Positions 13,801-25,400 of a DNA stretch of 64,000 nt are shown one piece after another. The notes beneath the pieces are model-generated. The model was not told the DNA's origin. It ran no database searches and saw only the letters and a list, made by a program, of their open reading frames with translations. The stretch spans positions 29,104,727-29,168,726 of the forward strand of contig NC_134115.1 in the NCBI RefSeq assembly GCF_040939455.1. The letters run 5' to 3'. The position numbers and the translations under genes are program-made. Source of the stretch: Microcebus murinus. Its lineage: Eukaryota; Chordata; Mammalia; Primates; Cheirogaleidae. How positions within the stretch are numbered: the first letter of the stretch is position 1; every line of letters starts with the position of its first letter.

Positions 13801-14379
13801 TTTTTAAATGAGAAAATCAACCTCCACAATCAAAAGAATTTCATGTCCTGTAAGTTGGAAGAGTAACAAATATGTCCTCAATGTTCCTTCCTTGAACTAC
13901 AATTAAGACCCTTTTACGGATTTCAATGTCACACTCCCCTTTGTTCTTCTGAACAAACATTGATTCCTCTTGTTTCCAAGTGTATATGTGACCTTCTTTC
14001 AAATGTTTCTTATCAGTGCTCCCTATTGAAGTTTGTTTACTTATGAGAACAAGGCTCTCTTTTCCAGTAGATCATAAAGCAATTCCCGGAAGGGACTGGC
14101 CTGGGAGGTGTAGGATATGCTCAGGTACAAAAGATGTCTTATTCTGTTGACCTGTTAAGAAAACAGGGTGTGGTGGTCCCAGCCCCTCGGCTGGGGCTGG
14201 GGAGCCCTATTCTACCATCTAGCAATTTCTTATAAATGGCAAAGTCTTGTTTTAAAATTCTGAGTCTATGGTCTTTTTTTTCCCCCCAGCACTGTTCAAT
14301 AAAATATTTTACAATTCTGAGCATACTGTGCCTGAGATCTGGCAACGCAATAATCAACACCCCTAATAACAGTAATAGC
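13801..14379. other. Non-coding, no recognised element
   Basis: Nothing is supported in this stretch. Confidence 0.4.
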
Positions 14380-14570
14380 TTCCCCTTATTGAGGCACTAA
14401 GCCTGTCACTTTACATACATTATCTCATTTACAATTTTAACAACCCATCAGGGTAGACATTAGCATCACAGTTGCACACATGAAGCAAATGAGGCCCTGA
14501 GACACTAAGCACAGGTCTCTCACCCAGGTTTGGCCTGCTAGTAAGTATACAACCTCCCTTATGCTGCCTC
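14380..14570 (-). repeat. MIR SINE relic
   Basis: It has the antisense MIR order 'cttattgaggcactaagcc', 'acatacattatctcattta', 'aaatgaggccctgagacac', 'cctgctagtaagtatac'. Confidence 0.75.
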
Positions 14571-14969
14571 CCTCTATAAATAAAACCCCCAGCACGACAC
14601 GGGTAAGCCTGATGCCTGTCCTGTTCTGAATGGGCAGGAGAGCAGTGGAACAGCTTGGAGAGATTCAGTTCAGTGCCTGGAGATTTCACTCTTAAAGTCT
14701 CTCATGAGACACAGCTGAGACAGGATGTTCCTTTTTAAGTGGCCGATGTGATACTTCACTAAGCAGAGCTTAATAGTCAACATATGCCAAAAAACCAAAA
14801 CAAAACAAAATGATCCTAACATATTGTCCACCTCAGTAAGTATTTTCATGGTAAGACAAAAGATATATGAGCAGAATGTATGGAAGAATCATTCGTTAGA
14901 AAGCATGGAAAATAATCTGCAGATGCTATTTCACAACTATGTGAAAATACAACTGACTTTTAGTAAGCA

Positions 14970-15160
14970 ATTATTAGAACGTTCTCAAATAGCTACTTCA
15001 TTTGATACTGGTTTAAACATCAAAACAATTCTATGAGATAGGGATTCTGATTCTCGATTTATAGAGATGAGGAAAGAGACTTTTAGAGAGTTTGTGGAAA
15101 CACACCCAGGGTTATACTTACATAAGTGGCTTTCACCGGAATTCTAAGCCAGATCTGAGT
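14970..15160 (-). repeat. MIR SINE relic
   Basis: It is antisense MIR: 'caattctatgagataggg', 'tatagagatgaggaaag', 'acacacccagggttata'. Confidence 0.6.
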
Positions 15161-15164
15161 CTTC

Positions 15165-16879
15165 CCTTTCCTGTCCTCACATATTACTATATTAAATATA
15201 GCAGATTTCTCATCTTGCCCACCCAGCACTCCTTTCTTATGTTGGTGAGAGCACCTCACTGGGCCTTAGGGGAACGGTCTTCCCTTATTCCGTGTGGTCC
15301 TGTTGGGAATTCGCATCACAGCACCTCACCCCATGTTGGAGCCTTTGATCCAACACAGGCTCATCAGGCTCTCTGAGAAAGCTGAGTCTTGGGCGGTGTA
15401 ACAAATGATGGACGGAAGGTGGTAGGAGCCGAGTAGGAACACTGGCAGCATGTCTTTGAGTCTGAGATTGTCTAGAAGCCAGCAGGATGAAAGCATGGTA
15501 GATTTCCTCAAACTGCTACCTTTCCCTGCAGCACGGTGCCCGGGACATGGTAGAGGCTCAATAAATACTGCTCAGTGAATGAATCCTCTGACATGCTGTG
15601 TTTCAATTCATATTCTTCACTTGTCCTGGGAGTTTAGCTTTTTCTTTAGATTATGTGAATTGTTATCTTCCCAGTGATTTCCTTTGGGACTTCTGTTTCT
15701 CTTGCTTATAAGCAAGGAACTCTATCTGATACCTATTATTTCCACAAAACTGTTACATGTGCCCTAATATTTGAAGGACCAGCCTTATGGGGTTCTATTT
15801 TCCCACAGCAATGTACTTTACCTATTATTCTAAACCCAAGCAAGGAGCTGATAGAAAATTCTTCAATCGGGGCATCAAGGAACTATATAATCTCTTAGGA
15901 GAGATCATTTGTTAAGCGGTATGAAAAAGTCCCCATGAAAAAGCCCACCTACAATATGTGGAGAAGCAGTTTGTTCCCACAGTGCATTTGATTCATGTAT
16001 AGGTTGGCCCAACTTCCGCATGGTTATCCCAGGACAGTCATGCAAATCAAACCAATGCAAACAACAAATGGGGTCACAGGAAATGTTAACATTTTTTTTC
16101 TGGACAGAAATGGACTGATTGTTTCTGAGGAAAGGTACTAAGACAAAAAAAAAATCAATAGTGCATACACAAAACCAGTTTCAGAGAAAACATATGCCTT
16201 CTTATTTTTGCCTTTTATCTCTCTCAGGGTGGAGAAATGCTAGAATGATGTAAAAGGAGCACATGAGATTAATAACAAGTAACAAAAGCTGCCAAGTCAA
16301 CAGGCTGCTTTCTGAGTAAAGTTTCATAAGCCTGCAGCAGCTGGGACATGGTCTGACAACATATACCTTGCTCTCAGGAGACAGACAGTTTGGTTACCCA
16401 CGTTTGGGACATAAAGAAATCACATCTGCCTGTGTGTCCAACAGGGATGGCTAGATAGAAGAAGAAACTTTTCCTTATCTTTGGCACCTATGTATGAAAA
16501 CTTCTTTGATCCAACCCTAAATTCTGGAAATAGGGACCTTTGAGCTGTAAGACTCAAAGTTACACATACTCAGCCTTATGTGGATTGGGAGTCTATGGCA
16601 GGTTAAAATATGATTTGCATAATACATTAATCACCGTGAAACCCAGCTGCAAAAAGACTTACAGCATTTGACAGATTACCTGTTTGTCCTCTCTGTGTAC
16701 TGCCAGTAAATTGAGTTTCCCATCGTTTCGGGTAAAGCCTCAAGGGGCAGTTTTAAAACATGGTCCTCAAACACTCACATTATGACACAGTGCTACTGTA
16801 ACGCATGACTGTGCTACTGGTTTCTGGGATATCACTTTGAGAGAGGAAGCACCGACTCCTTTTTGTTTAAAGCTAAACT
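15165..16879. other. Non-coding; small L2/MIR tail at 15535-15580
   Basis: This is mostly unique sequence. The 'gaggctcaataaatactgct' piece is a LINE2 or MIR tail. A perfect 16-bp palindrome (cttgcttataagcaag) sits at 15701-15716. No gene is supported. Confidence 0.4.
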
Positions 16880-17600
16880 CTACACTACATTCAGATTTTG
16901 TTAGTTTCCCCGAATGTCCTTTTTTCTCTTCCAGAGTCCCATTCGGGATATATCACATTACATTTAGTTGTCATTATCTCCTTGAGTTCTTATAGACTGT
17001 GATGGTTTCTTAGACTTTCCTTGTTTTTGATGACTTTGGCACTTTTGAAGAGTACTCATCAGGTGTTTTGCAGAATGCCTCAAAATTTGGGTTTGCATGA
17101 TGTGTTTCTCATGGTTAGACGGGATTTATAAGCTTTTGGAAGAAAAATCACAGAGGCAAAGTACCATCCTCATCACATCATGTCAAGAGCACGTGCTGTC
17201 GGCATGACTTGACACGATGATGTTAACCATGATTACCTGGCCAAGGTAGGGTTTATCAGGCTTCTCTGCTGTAAAGTGACTCCTACTTCTCTTTTTATGC
17301 TGTATCGTTTGGAAGCAAGCCATTAAGTGTAGATGGGTGTTATATTCCACTTCTTGAGAGTGGAATATCTACTCTTATAAAGTATGTGGAATTCTTCTGC
17401 ATGGGAGTTTTGTCTCTTTTTCTCCATTTATTTATTTATTCAATCATATGTAATATTCATATCAGTATGAACTCTTGGATATTTCTTTTTTGGGTTATAA
17501 TTCAACACTATGTTATTTTATTGCTCCATTTATTCCAGCGTTAGCCATGGACAACTCTTTAAGTTGGCTCCTGTGCCCTCTGACATACCATCATTGTTTT
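16880..17600. repeat. Ancient high-copy interspersed repeat, probably L1M-related
   Basis: I recognise the text as a dispersed mammalian repeat: 'agagtcccattcgggata', 'agtactcatcaggtgttttg', 'ttcttctgcatgggagttt', 'tatttatttattcaatc'. The family assignment is uncertain. It includes a perfect hairpin (atattccact / agtggaatat) at 17342-17368. Confidence 0.45.
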
Positions 17601-17667
17601 GCTTTTTGAATACCAATTGCTTCTCTCTCTCTTTTTTTAATAGAGAAGGATAGGTACCTGTATTTTT

Positions 17668-18002
17668 TTTTTTTTTTTTTTGAGACAGAGTCTCACTTGT
17701 TGCCCAGGGGCTAGAGTGAGTGCCGTGGCGTCAGCCTAGCTCACAGCAACCTCAATCTCCTGGGCTCAGCGATCCTCCTGCCTCAGCCTCCCGAGTAGCT
17801 GGAACTACAGGCATGCGCCACCATGCCCAGCTAATTTTTTTTTTTTGTATATATATTTTTAGTTGGTCAATTAATTTCTTTCTATTTTTGGTAGAGACGA
17901 GGTCTCGCTCAGGCTGGTTTCGAACTCCCGACCTTGAGTAATCCGCCCGCCTCGGCCTCCCAAAGTGCTAGGATTACAGGCGTGAGCCATCACACCCGGC
18001 CA
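17668..18002 (-). repeat. Lemur-type Alu with target duplications
   Basis: This is an antisense full-length Alu. The 14-bp target copy gtacctgtattttt occurs at 17654-17667 and 18003-18016, both exact. This indicates a fairly young insertion. Confidence 0.95.
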
Positions 18003-18060
18003 GTACCTGTATTTTTGGATGGCCTGAGTAAGGAAACACTGAGGAACCAGGCTGAATCTT

Positions 18061-18150
18061 CTCCCATCCAACTATTAACCAGGCCTGACCCTGCTTAGCT
18101 TCCGAGATCAGACAAGACTGGGCACATTCAGGGTGGTGTGGCCCTACGGC
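18061..18150 (-). pseudogene. 5S rRNA retropseudogene, 3' truncated
   Basis: The reverse complement of this stretch matches about nucleotides 1-90 of mammalian 5S rRNA. Landmarks are CCACACCACCCTGAA, TGATCTCGGAAGCTAAGCAG, GGTCAGGCCTGGTTA and TTGGATGGGAG. The last ~30 nt of 5S RNA are missing. The internal promoter region is nearly kept: box A is intact and box C is cut. The copy is flanked by near-identical 13-mers, ggctgaatcttct (18050-18062) and ggctgaaccttct (18148-18160). This points to LINE-mediated insertion of an RNA copy. It lies 47 bp from a young Alu. It is probably not expressed because it lacks the flanks and the 3' stem. Confidence 0.9.
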
Positions 18151-18479
18151 TGAACCTTCTAATCCTTAGTAAACCTGGGATTTACTCTGGGATCACTTTA
18201 TAGTTAATTCAAAAGTTGAAGATTGACCTCGCTTACTTCATCATTCATTTATGGAACAACATTTAGATTCCTTAAGCCATTCCTAGCCGATAACAGGTAT
18301 TATCAGTTCAGGCTGAAAGGTCTGGCCTTGCAGAGGTGGCCATGGTGAAGCACGTTCTCCCACAACATTAGCCTTTCCAGGGACACCCTCTGACCCCATC
18401 TTCACGTTAGACCTTCAAATTAAATCACAGAATAAGTTAAATCATAGACTATATATTATATATATTAATATATTCTATT

Positions 18480-18640
18480 CACTGCACTAGATAGTCACAC
18501 ACATTTTCTCATCTCGTCCTCACAACAATCTTATTATTCTTTTGTTGTAGAGGAGGAGTCTGAGGCACAGGGAGGTGAGGTGACATAGCTGGTCAACGGC
18601 AGGGCAGTATTCAAATTCAAAAGCCTCTACGCTAGGTTAC
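18480..18640 (-). repeat. MIR SINE relic
   Basis: It is antisense MIR: 'ctcgtcctcacaacaatctt', 'tctgaggcacagggagg', 'gacatagctggtcaacgg'. An AT microsatellite-like patch (18448-18477) precedes it. Confidence 0.75.
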
Positions 18641-20794
18641 CTGTCCAAACTGAAAGCCACGGCTGTGTCCTGTTACAATTTCCTCAAAGGAAGCACATTG
18701 TGCCAAGTGTGGACAGCTTAAGGCTCAGGCCTGTGCAAAGCCACGTGTTTGCCGGTTTGGTTTCGCTCTGTTCACAAGGAAGGGGAGAGAGGGATTCTAC
18801 ATGTGTAACAGACTGCTTTTTCCTTCCATGAGGCTCTGTACTTATTGTGATCAAGCCATCTCCTCTTGTGAGTGATTTTAAGAGAATCCCAGAATCGAAG
18901 GGTTACAAGGAAACCCGGAGGCATTCTGGTTAAAAAAAAAAAAAAGCCAAGTGCTGTTTCTCTCCCCTCCATGGCAGTCTTCCCAGACCATTGTTGAGCT
19001 CCAGTGAGAGGCTTAGCATTTTCAGAAGTAGCCTATTTCTTCTTTAACCACACTGTTAAACTCTTCCTTGTATAGAACAATCATTTCTTTGTGACTTCCA
19101 CGCATGGGTTCTGACTCTTCCCCCTCAGGAAGAATTCTCAGTCGGTGTCCACGTGCCAGCCTCATCAGCTTCCTGGGCTGCACAGGGAGTCAGGTTAGCC
19201 CCGGGTCAGGTACTGCTTGTTTTGTGGGAGACCCAACGGAGCACCCCTCACAGCAAGGCGACCACAGGACTGAGATGCCAATGTATTCAAAGTTCAACGT
19301 ATTAATACATGCCCCGTGTGCAGAGATAGCTAAGACCGGATGTTTACTCATGATGAATAAATATTAGCCCCTTACTTCCCTTAGGGCTTTACTTCTCTTA
19401 ATGGCACCATAATCATCCTTTTATAAACCCTTAAGAGACATTTCATCCCACTGTGTTTGTGTAAAGTGCCTCCCCAGGTGAGGGTGGAACCACATGAATT
19501 TCCAAGTATTTATCAGATTCAAAGTTCAAAACAAAAAAGTCAAGGAAATCTTGGACATGCCTGAATGTAAAAGCAGTCTGGAAGAAGAATGATGACTTAC
19601 TGGCAAAAAAAGAGAAGGAAGTTTAAAGACTGTCACTGGGGAAGGAAAACGCTATTGATTTCATTTCCTTCTGATATGAATAGCAGGTGCTCAAATGCAT
19701 TGAGCTGAAAACAAGTGGGGGGAGGGGAAATAAGTATCTCTACAAACTGCCAGGAGCTTAGAAATAGGAGATATATATTTATTCAAGTTCTTTTTCCCTT
19801 GGGGATCAGATCTTGAGTTTTAATTTAACTTGGCTTGAAGAATTTGACCCATTGAAAGTTACTGTCAGAGCAGGAAGAAAGCACCTGAAATCCCCCCACC
19901 TAATACTGAACGCCCGCAGTGGTGAAGCACGCAATTACCATCGATGAAACTAGCTGAAATGTGGAGTTTTAGGCAAAGACCACATAAAGAATGCCCCCCC
20001 CCACTGTTCCCATAGTAAAGGTCTCTGAGCAAGAGAAGTGTTAGTCATTGTAATAACTGAACCAAAGCAAACTATTATTGGCAGGAACATCAAAAGTGTC
20101 TTCCTTCCAGAAATAGTCTCAGGGTTGACTTCATGGGTGTGTGACCTGTGCAATTATATGGGTTCCTGTGCTTAAAATGGTCCCTTGCTTAGCTTCGTGC
20201 TCTGCTGTTGTCATCTGGAAATTGATAATAATTTTTGAACAAGAGCCCCCACATTTTGAATTTGCATGAGATCATGCAAATTATGTAGCCAGTTCTGAAT
20301 GGTTGTTATGTTTTGCAAAGGTCAAGTTGTCATACATAATAATCTAAATCAAATATAAGTTTCTTTCATTGATGCAAAGAGATAAAGGTTCTTTTCAAAA
20401 GTAAAAGAAGGGTGGCATTTTAGGTTGAGAAACAGAATTATAAGGTTTTAGAGACTGGAGAGCTTAGAAATCATGGTTATTAACAAGCAGACTTTGGACC
20501 AAGGTTATATTATACTGAAATGTTTTAGTTGGAGGAGGAGACAATTTAGAACTGCTTTGAAGTTGTATATATATGTATGTATATATGATATAATTGTGCT
20601 GTTAACTGCAAATGACTCTCTTATTTACCTGATAAACATTTAAGAAATATTAAGTTAATATCAGGTGCAATTCTAGGTACCAGAAATGCAAACAGGAATT
20701 AAGTCAGCTGCAAGATCATGTAGCACACAAGATAGTAAGCTTGGCCACTCTACCCCCAATCCCCATGATTTTAATACTCAGAGGTCCTGATTCA
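18641..20794. other. Non-coding, largely repeat-free
   Basis: No gene is supported. It has a run of 11 C at 19996-20006, a poly-A at 18933-18946 and a palindromic octamer pair at 20259-20282, listed separately. Confidence 0.45.
20259..20282. promoter_or_regulatory. Palindromic pair of POU/OCT octamers
   Basis: The sequence aatttgcatga-ga-tcatgcaaatt is an 11-bp perfect inverted repeat with a 2-bp spacer. Each arm contains the consensus octamer ATTTGCAT/ATGCAAAT bound by POU-domain factors. Whether it is bound or functional is unknown. It may be chance in AT-rich DNA. Confidence 0.3.
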
Positions 20795-20802
20795 GTCTAG
20801 AG

Positions 20803-21620
20803 CTGCGGACCCCAACCCCTGGGCAGAGGACTGGTCTGTGGCCTGTTAGGAACCGGGCTGCACAGCAGGAGGTGAGCGGTCGGACAGTGAGTGAGCAAAG
20901 CTTCATCTGTATTTACAGCCGCTTCCCATCACTCACATCACCACATAAGCCCCGCCTCCTGTCAGATCAGCTGTGGCATTAGGTTCTCATGGGAATAGGA
21001 ACCCTTCTGTAAACTGTGCATGCGAGAGATCTAAGTTGCGTGCTCCTTATGAGAATCTAATGCCTGATGATCTGAGGTGGAGCTGAGGTGGTGACACTAG
21101 TGCTGGGGAGAGGCTGCAAATTCAGATTATGATTAGCAGAGAGGTTTGACTGCACAATAAATGTAATTTGCTTGGCCGGGCGCTGTGGCTCACGCCTGTA
21201 ATCCTAGCTCTTGGGAGGCCGAGGCGGGCGGATTGCTCAAGGTCAGGAGTTCAAAACCAGCCTGAGCAAGAGCGAGACCCCGTCTCTACTATAAATAGAA
21301 AGAAATTAATTGGCCAACTGATATATATATATAAAAAAAAAAATTAGCCGGGCATGGTGGCACATGCCTGTAGTCCCAGCTACTCGGGAGGCTGAGGCAG
21401 AAGGATCACTCAAGCCCAGGAGTTTGAGGTTGCTGTGAGCTAGGCTGACGCCACGGCACTCACTCTAGCCTGGACAACAAAGTGAGACTCTGTCTCAAAA
21501 AAAAAAAAAAAAAAAAATGTAATTTGCTTGAATCATTCTGAAGCCATCCCCCCCACCATCTGTGGAAAAATTGTCTTCCATGAAACTGGACCCTTGTGTC
21601 AAAAAGGCTGGGGACTATTG
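20803..21620 (-). mobile_element. MER1-type hAT-Charlie transposon, split by an Alu
   Basis: The termini are near-inverted: ctgcggaccccaaccc at the left and ggctggggactattg at the right. They are flanked by 8-bp duplications, gtctagag (20795) and gtctgaag (21621), as hAT elements make. The internal text ('ctgttaggaaccgggctgca', 'gagaatctaatgcctgatga', 'ttgtcttccatgaaactgga') is that of the MER1 non-autonomous family. An Alu interrupts it at 21175-21514. No transposase reading frame is present. Confidence 0.85.
21175..21514 (+). repeat. Lemur-type Alu inside the MER1 element
   Basis: This is a full-length Alu with poly-A. Exact 16-bp target copies aaatgtaatttgcttg occur at 21159-21174 and 21515-21530. 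It is younger than the transposon it split. Confidence 0.97.
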
Positions 21621-21699
21621 GTCTGAAGAGACTACATGACTGCCTTCAAATCAAAGAACCATATGAGAAGAGTAGGTAAAGCTAGTGGTAAACCTCTAA

Positions 21700-22000
21700 T
21701 TTTTCTCTGGTAAATACAAAAAATACATGTATATCTACCAAACAATTGGTCCATTTACAGTCTATAATTCAGTGGCTTTTAGTATATTCCGAGTTGTGCA
21801 GCTATCACCATAACCAATTGTAGAATAATTTCATCACCCAGAGAAGAAAATTGTACTCATTCATTAACCGTTACTCCATTTCCCCCAAATTCCCCAGCAC
21901 TAAGGTAACTGCTAATTTACTTTCTGTCTCTAAAGATTTGTAGTGACACACTTTTAAGTATAAGTGGACAGCCAAGGATTGCTAGAAATCTGAGAAAAGC
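21700..22000 (+). repeat. Old LINE 3'-like repeat
   Basis: The text 'ataattcagtggcttttagt', 'gcagctatcaccataaccaa', 'actttctgtctctaaagatt' is a common dispersed mammalian repeat, probably L1M-related. The subfamily is uncertain. Confidence 0.5.
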
Positions 22001-22736
22001 CACTGTTGTAAAAGAGAAAGAAAATACAGACAAAGCTAACTGGAGGAAATTGAGGTTATGCAAGGAGAAGAAAATGCCAAGAAATACCTATACCCCAACT
22101 ATCATTTATATCCTTAGATAAGTTAGTGTGACTACAAAGAGTAACTACAAACTAAACAAATTGGATACTACAAAAAGAAATAATAAGGACGAGGAAGAGA
22201 TTGGGAAAGTAAAAACATAATATTAATAGTAGAACTGATTCATTAACAAGGTTGTATGAAAATTTGAGGAAATCTCACAAAAAATAGAGCAAAAACACAG
22301 AGATGGGAGACAGAGAAAAAAACAACAAAATCATACAATGCTAGTCCAGTAGCAGCTCTAATTTTCAAATGAAGAAATAAAGAAAGGGAGAAGAGAAAAA
22401 AAACAGAGGCAAAGAAATCAAGAAAGTTTCCTAGACCTCAAAAACCAAAAAGGAAAAGAAGAAGAAAATTTCTTAGATCTGAAGGACCTGAATGTGCAGA
22501 ACGAAAAGGCCCACTGACTGTACTTTGTGATGGATGAAAATAAGACCCCCCTCCCAACATGCTTAATCAGAAAAAGGAGATCTTTAAAGTTTCAGAGATG
22601 GGAGAAAAATAGATCACATGCAAAGGATGAGGAAACAGATTAACTTTGAATTTCTCGACAATTGGGGAGCCTGAAGACAATGGAATAATGTCTTTGAAAA
22701 CATAAAGGAAAACTATTTCCAAAATAAAATTTTGTA

Positions 22737-22790
22737 TCCTACTAAACTGTTACTTAACTAAGCTCACTCATAAGTAATAGTTTAGTAGGA
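22737..22790. repeat. 20-bp inverted repeat (foldback)
   Basis: The left arm tcctactaaactgttactta (22737-22756) and right arm taagtaatagtttagtagga (22771-22790) pair at 19 of 20 bases across a 14-nt loop. The left arm fits the LINE relic. The right arm is followed at once by the 144-bp duplicated segment. Confidence 0.9.
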
Positions 22791-22934
22791 TAGATAATAC
22801 TGCTTAACCCACCAGAAGTGAACCATTTAAATTTTGTGGTGTGAACGTCCATTGTAACCACAGATATAGATAAATAAAATGTGGTATATAAACATAATGA
22901 GATACTATTCGGCCCTAAAAACATGTGAAATCAT
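22791..22934 (+). repeat. 144-bp duplicate of segment 24290-24434
   Basis: The segment starts tagataatactgcttaacc, runs through 'accatttaaattttgtggt' and 'gagatactattcggccct', and ends 'gtgaaatcat'. It recurs at 24290-24434 with about a dozen differences. There it runs on into L1 3' sequence. Here it is abruptly followed by HAL1 sequence. Confidence 0.85.
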
Positions 22935-24289
22935 ATGCATAAAGACATTTTCAGACATGTAAGATCTCAAAAAATTCACTTCTCATGATCTTTTTCTCAA
23001 AAAGATACTGGAGAAGGTACTTTACAAAAACAAGGGAATATACCAAGAAAAGGAAAATATGAAAATGATGAAGCAGGGGAGCAAACGTCAGAGACAAAGG
23101 GAGTCCCCAGGACAAAGGTGAAGGAGGTTCCCGGGATAGCGGCTGTGCACCGGGCAGGGACAGCAGACGAGGCCGGGTCAGAGGCTCCGGAGATAGATGA
23201 GTCAGGCACAGGACTCTAATGCAGCGTCTTATGCTTCTCAGCTAATCCGATGTGGTGCAGAGCTTGAGATTCAACTAGAAATAAGTGTGTAGACAACCAA
23301 GTAAATGAAACAGAACATCGTTCATTTTGGGTAAAATATATAAGGAAAAGTAACGAGCTTTTACAACAGGGCACAGTTGTGAATAGTGTCTAGGACATAA
23401 TAAGGTAAATAATCTAACCAAAATTATGATGCAGGTCCACTAGGAGGACAGAGGGATGCGGATAGCTAGTGTGAAGGTAGGATGGATGATAAAAGGGAAC
23501 TATATCATCCTCTTTCAAAGTGACAACAAAAACCCCAGAAAGTAGCAACTCTATGCATTTTGTTTAGGGAGATGGAGAGAAATAAGGAAATAAATCAGAT
23601 GAAAAAGGTGACTGCCTTTGGTGGCGAGGAAATGGGGGTGGGGAGTGGATGGGTTGGTGGTTTTGACTTCCTAAAGCATATCTGTGATAAAAATAAAACC
23701 TAGAAAAACATGAAGAGAAGAATGAAGAGAATACAGAATTAATGTTTAGTGCCTTAGAAATATGTGTTTGCTAGCAATCTATACCTGGTAGGAAAAAAAA
23801 AAGAAATATGTGTGATATAAAGTAGAATTTGTACTATGATTCCAATCATATCATGAGCCAAATATATCTGAAAAGAGTCCGACTGGGGTTTATAAAAGCA
23901 TCAGTAATTGTATTAAGGGGGTAGGAGGAAGAATAATTGCTTTCTTTTCCAAATGTCCCATATTATAAAGTTCTTATAATTTTCATAATCAGGAAGTGAA
24001 TTCACAAAGCAGAGAAAGTTTATTCTTTATTATAGATTAAAAATTGGTTCACAATTATTTCTATCACTCAAATTTAAGATTTCCCAAGTTATCAAGGAAA
24101 GATCCTAGATGGCTGGTGTTTTCTTTCTTTTTCTTTTTTCCTTCTAAGTCAATGCTGGGAATACTATGAACCAACTTCCTAAAACTTAGTTTCTCCTGAG
24201 TACCATGGATTTCTGATACAGATTTTGCAACACCATAATAATAATATTTTGCTCTGGCAAAATGAGAAAAAATATCACTTAAGCATCCA

Positions 24290-24745
24290 TAGATAATACT
24301 GCTTAACCTACCAGAAGCGAACCATTTAAATTTTGTGGTATGAATGTTCATTGTAACCACAGACATAGATAAATAAAATGTAGTATATATTCACAATGAG
24401 ATACTATTCAGCCCTAAAAAAGAGTGAAATCATGTCTTTTGCAGCAACATGGATAGAACCGGAGGCCATTATCTTAAGTGAAACATCTCAGAAAGACAGA
24501 TACACATGTTCTTGCTTACTAGAGGGAGCTAAATAACATGTACACATGGAAGTAGAGTATGGAATGACAGTGGAGACTTGGAAAGGTGAGGGAGTGGGAG
24601 GGAAATGGATGATGAGAAATTACTTACTGAGTACAATGTACATTATTCCAGTGATGGATTCACTTAAAGCCCTCACTTCACCAGTATGCAATATATCAAA
24701 ACAAAATTATATTTATACCCCATCCATTTATACAAATAAAAAAAA
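24290..24745 (+). repeat. L1 LINE 3' end
   Basis: It has the L1 ORF2-end signature ('agatactattcagccct', 'gcagcaacatggatagaacc', 'gaaacatctcagaaagacag'), then a 3'UTR with A-rich tail. The first 145 bp are the second copy of the duplicated segment. The reading frame is not intact. Confidence 0.75.
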
Positions 24746-24810
24746 AAGAAAAAAGTACAAATGGAATACTTAATAAATTGACCAAATATTGTACTTTAAA
24801 GCATATTGCA

Positions 24811-25134
24811 GGCCAGGCACGGTGGCTCACGCCTATAATCCTAGCACTCTGGGAGGCCAAGGTGGGAGGATTGCTTGAAGTCAGGAGTTCGAAACCAGCC
24901 TGAGCAAGAGCGAGACCCTGTCTCTACTATAAATAGAAAGAAATTAATTGGCCAACTAATATGTATAGAAAAAATTAGCCAGGCATGGTGGCGCATGCTT
25001 GTAGTCCCAGCTATTCAGGAGGCTGAGGCAGTAGGATTGCTTGAGCCTAGGATTTTGAGGTTGCTGTGAGCTAGGCTGATGCCATGGCATTCACTCTAGC
25101 CTGGGCAACAGAGTGAGACTCTGTTTAAAAAAAA
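24811..25134 (+). repeat. Lemur-type Alu
   Basis: It is full length. The target copies aaagcatattg at 24798-24808 and 25135-25145 are exact. Confidence 0.95.
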
Positions 25135-25263
25135 AAAGCATATTGTAACACATTTCTAAGTATTGAAATAAAAAAAATAAAATTTGTGGTGTGAGACATT
25201 TGCATTATGACTTTTATATTAATGTTCAAGAAATGAAACAAAACTAGCTCTGTGCTCTGATTC

Positions 25264-25333
25264 TTTTTTTTTTTGAGACAGAGTCTCACTCTTTGCTCGG
25301 GGTAGAGTGCTGTGGTGTCAGTCTAACCTAGCA
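25264..25333 (-). repeat. Alu fragment (right-arm end only)
   Basis: It is oligo-T followed by 'gagacagagtctcactcttt' and 'tagagtgctgtggtgtcag'. It stops abruptly after about 70 bp. Confidence 0.85.
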
Positions 25334-25400
25334 TAAAAAATACACAGGTTTACGTGTTGTTTTGGGTCATTTCTGAAGACGCTTATGTTATGTAAAACTT

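Larger units (their letters stand above)
22005..23745 (+). repeat. HAL1 / L1-ORF1-type LINE relic
   Basis: It follows the HAL1 (half-L1, ORF1 only) layout: an A-rich coding-like part, 'ttcttagatctgaaggacct', 'gcccactgactgtactttg', 'ggatgaaaataagacccc', 'agcctgaagacaatggaat', 'cataaagacattttcaga'. The ORF1 frame is broken many times. A foldback and an inserted 144-bp L1 segment interrupt it at 22757-22934. A second copy of the same family lies at 28900-30190. Confidence 0.65.
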
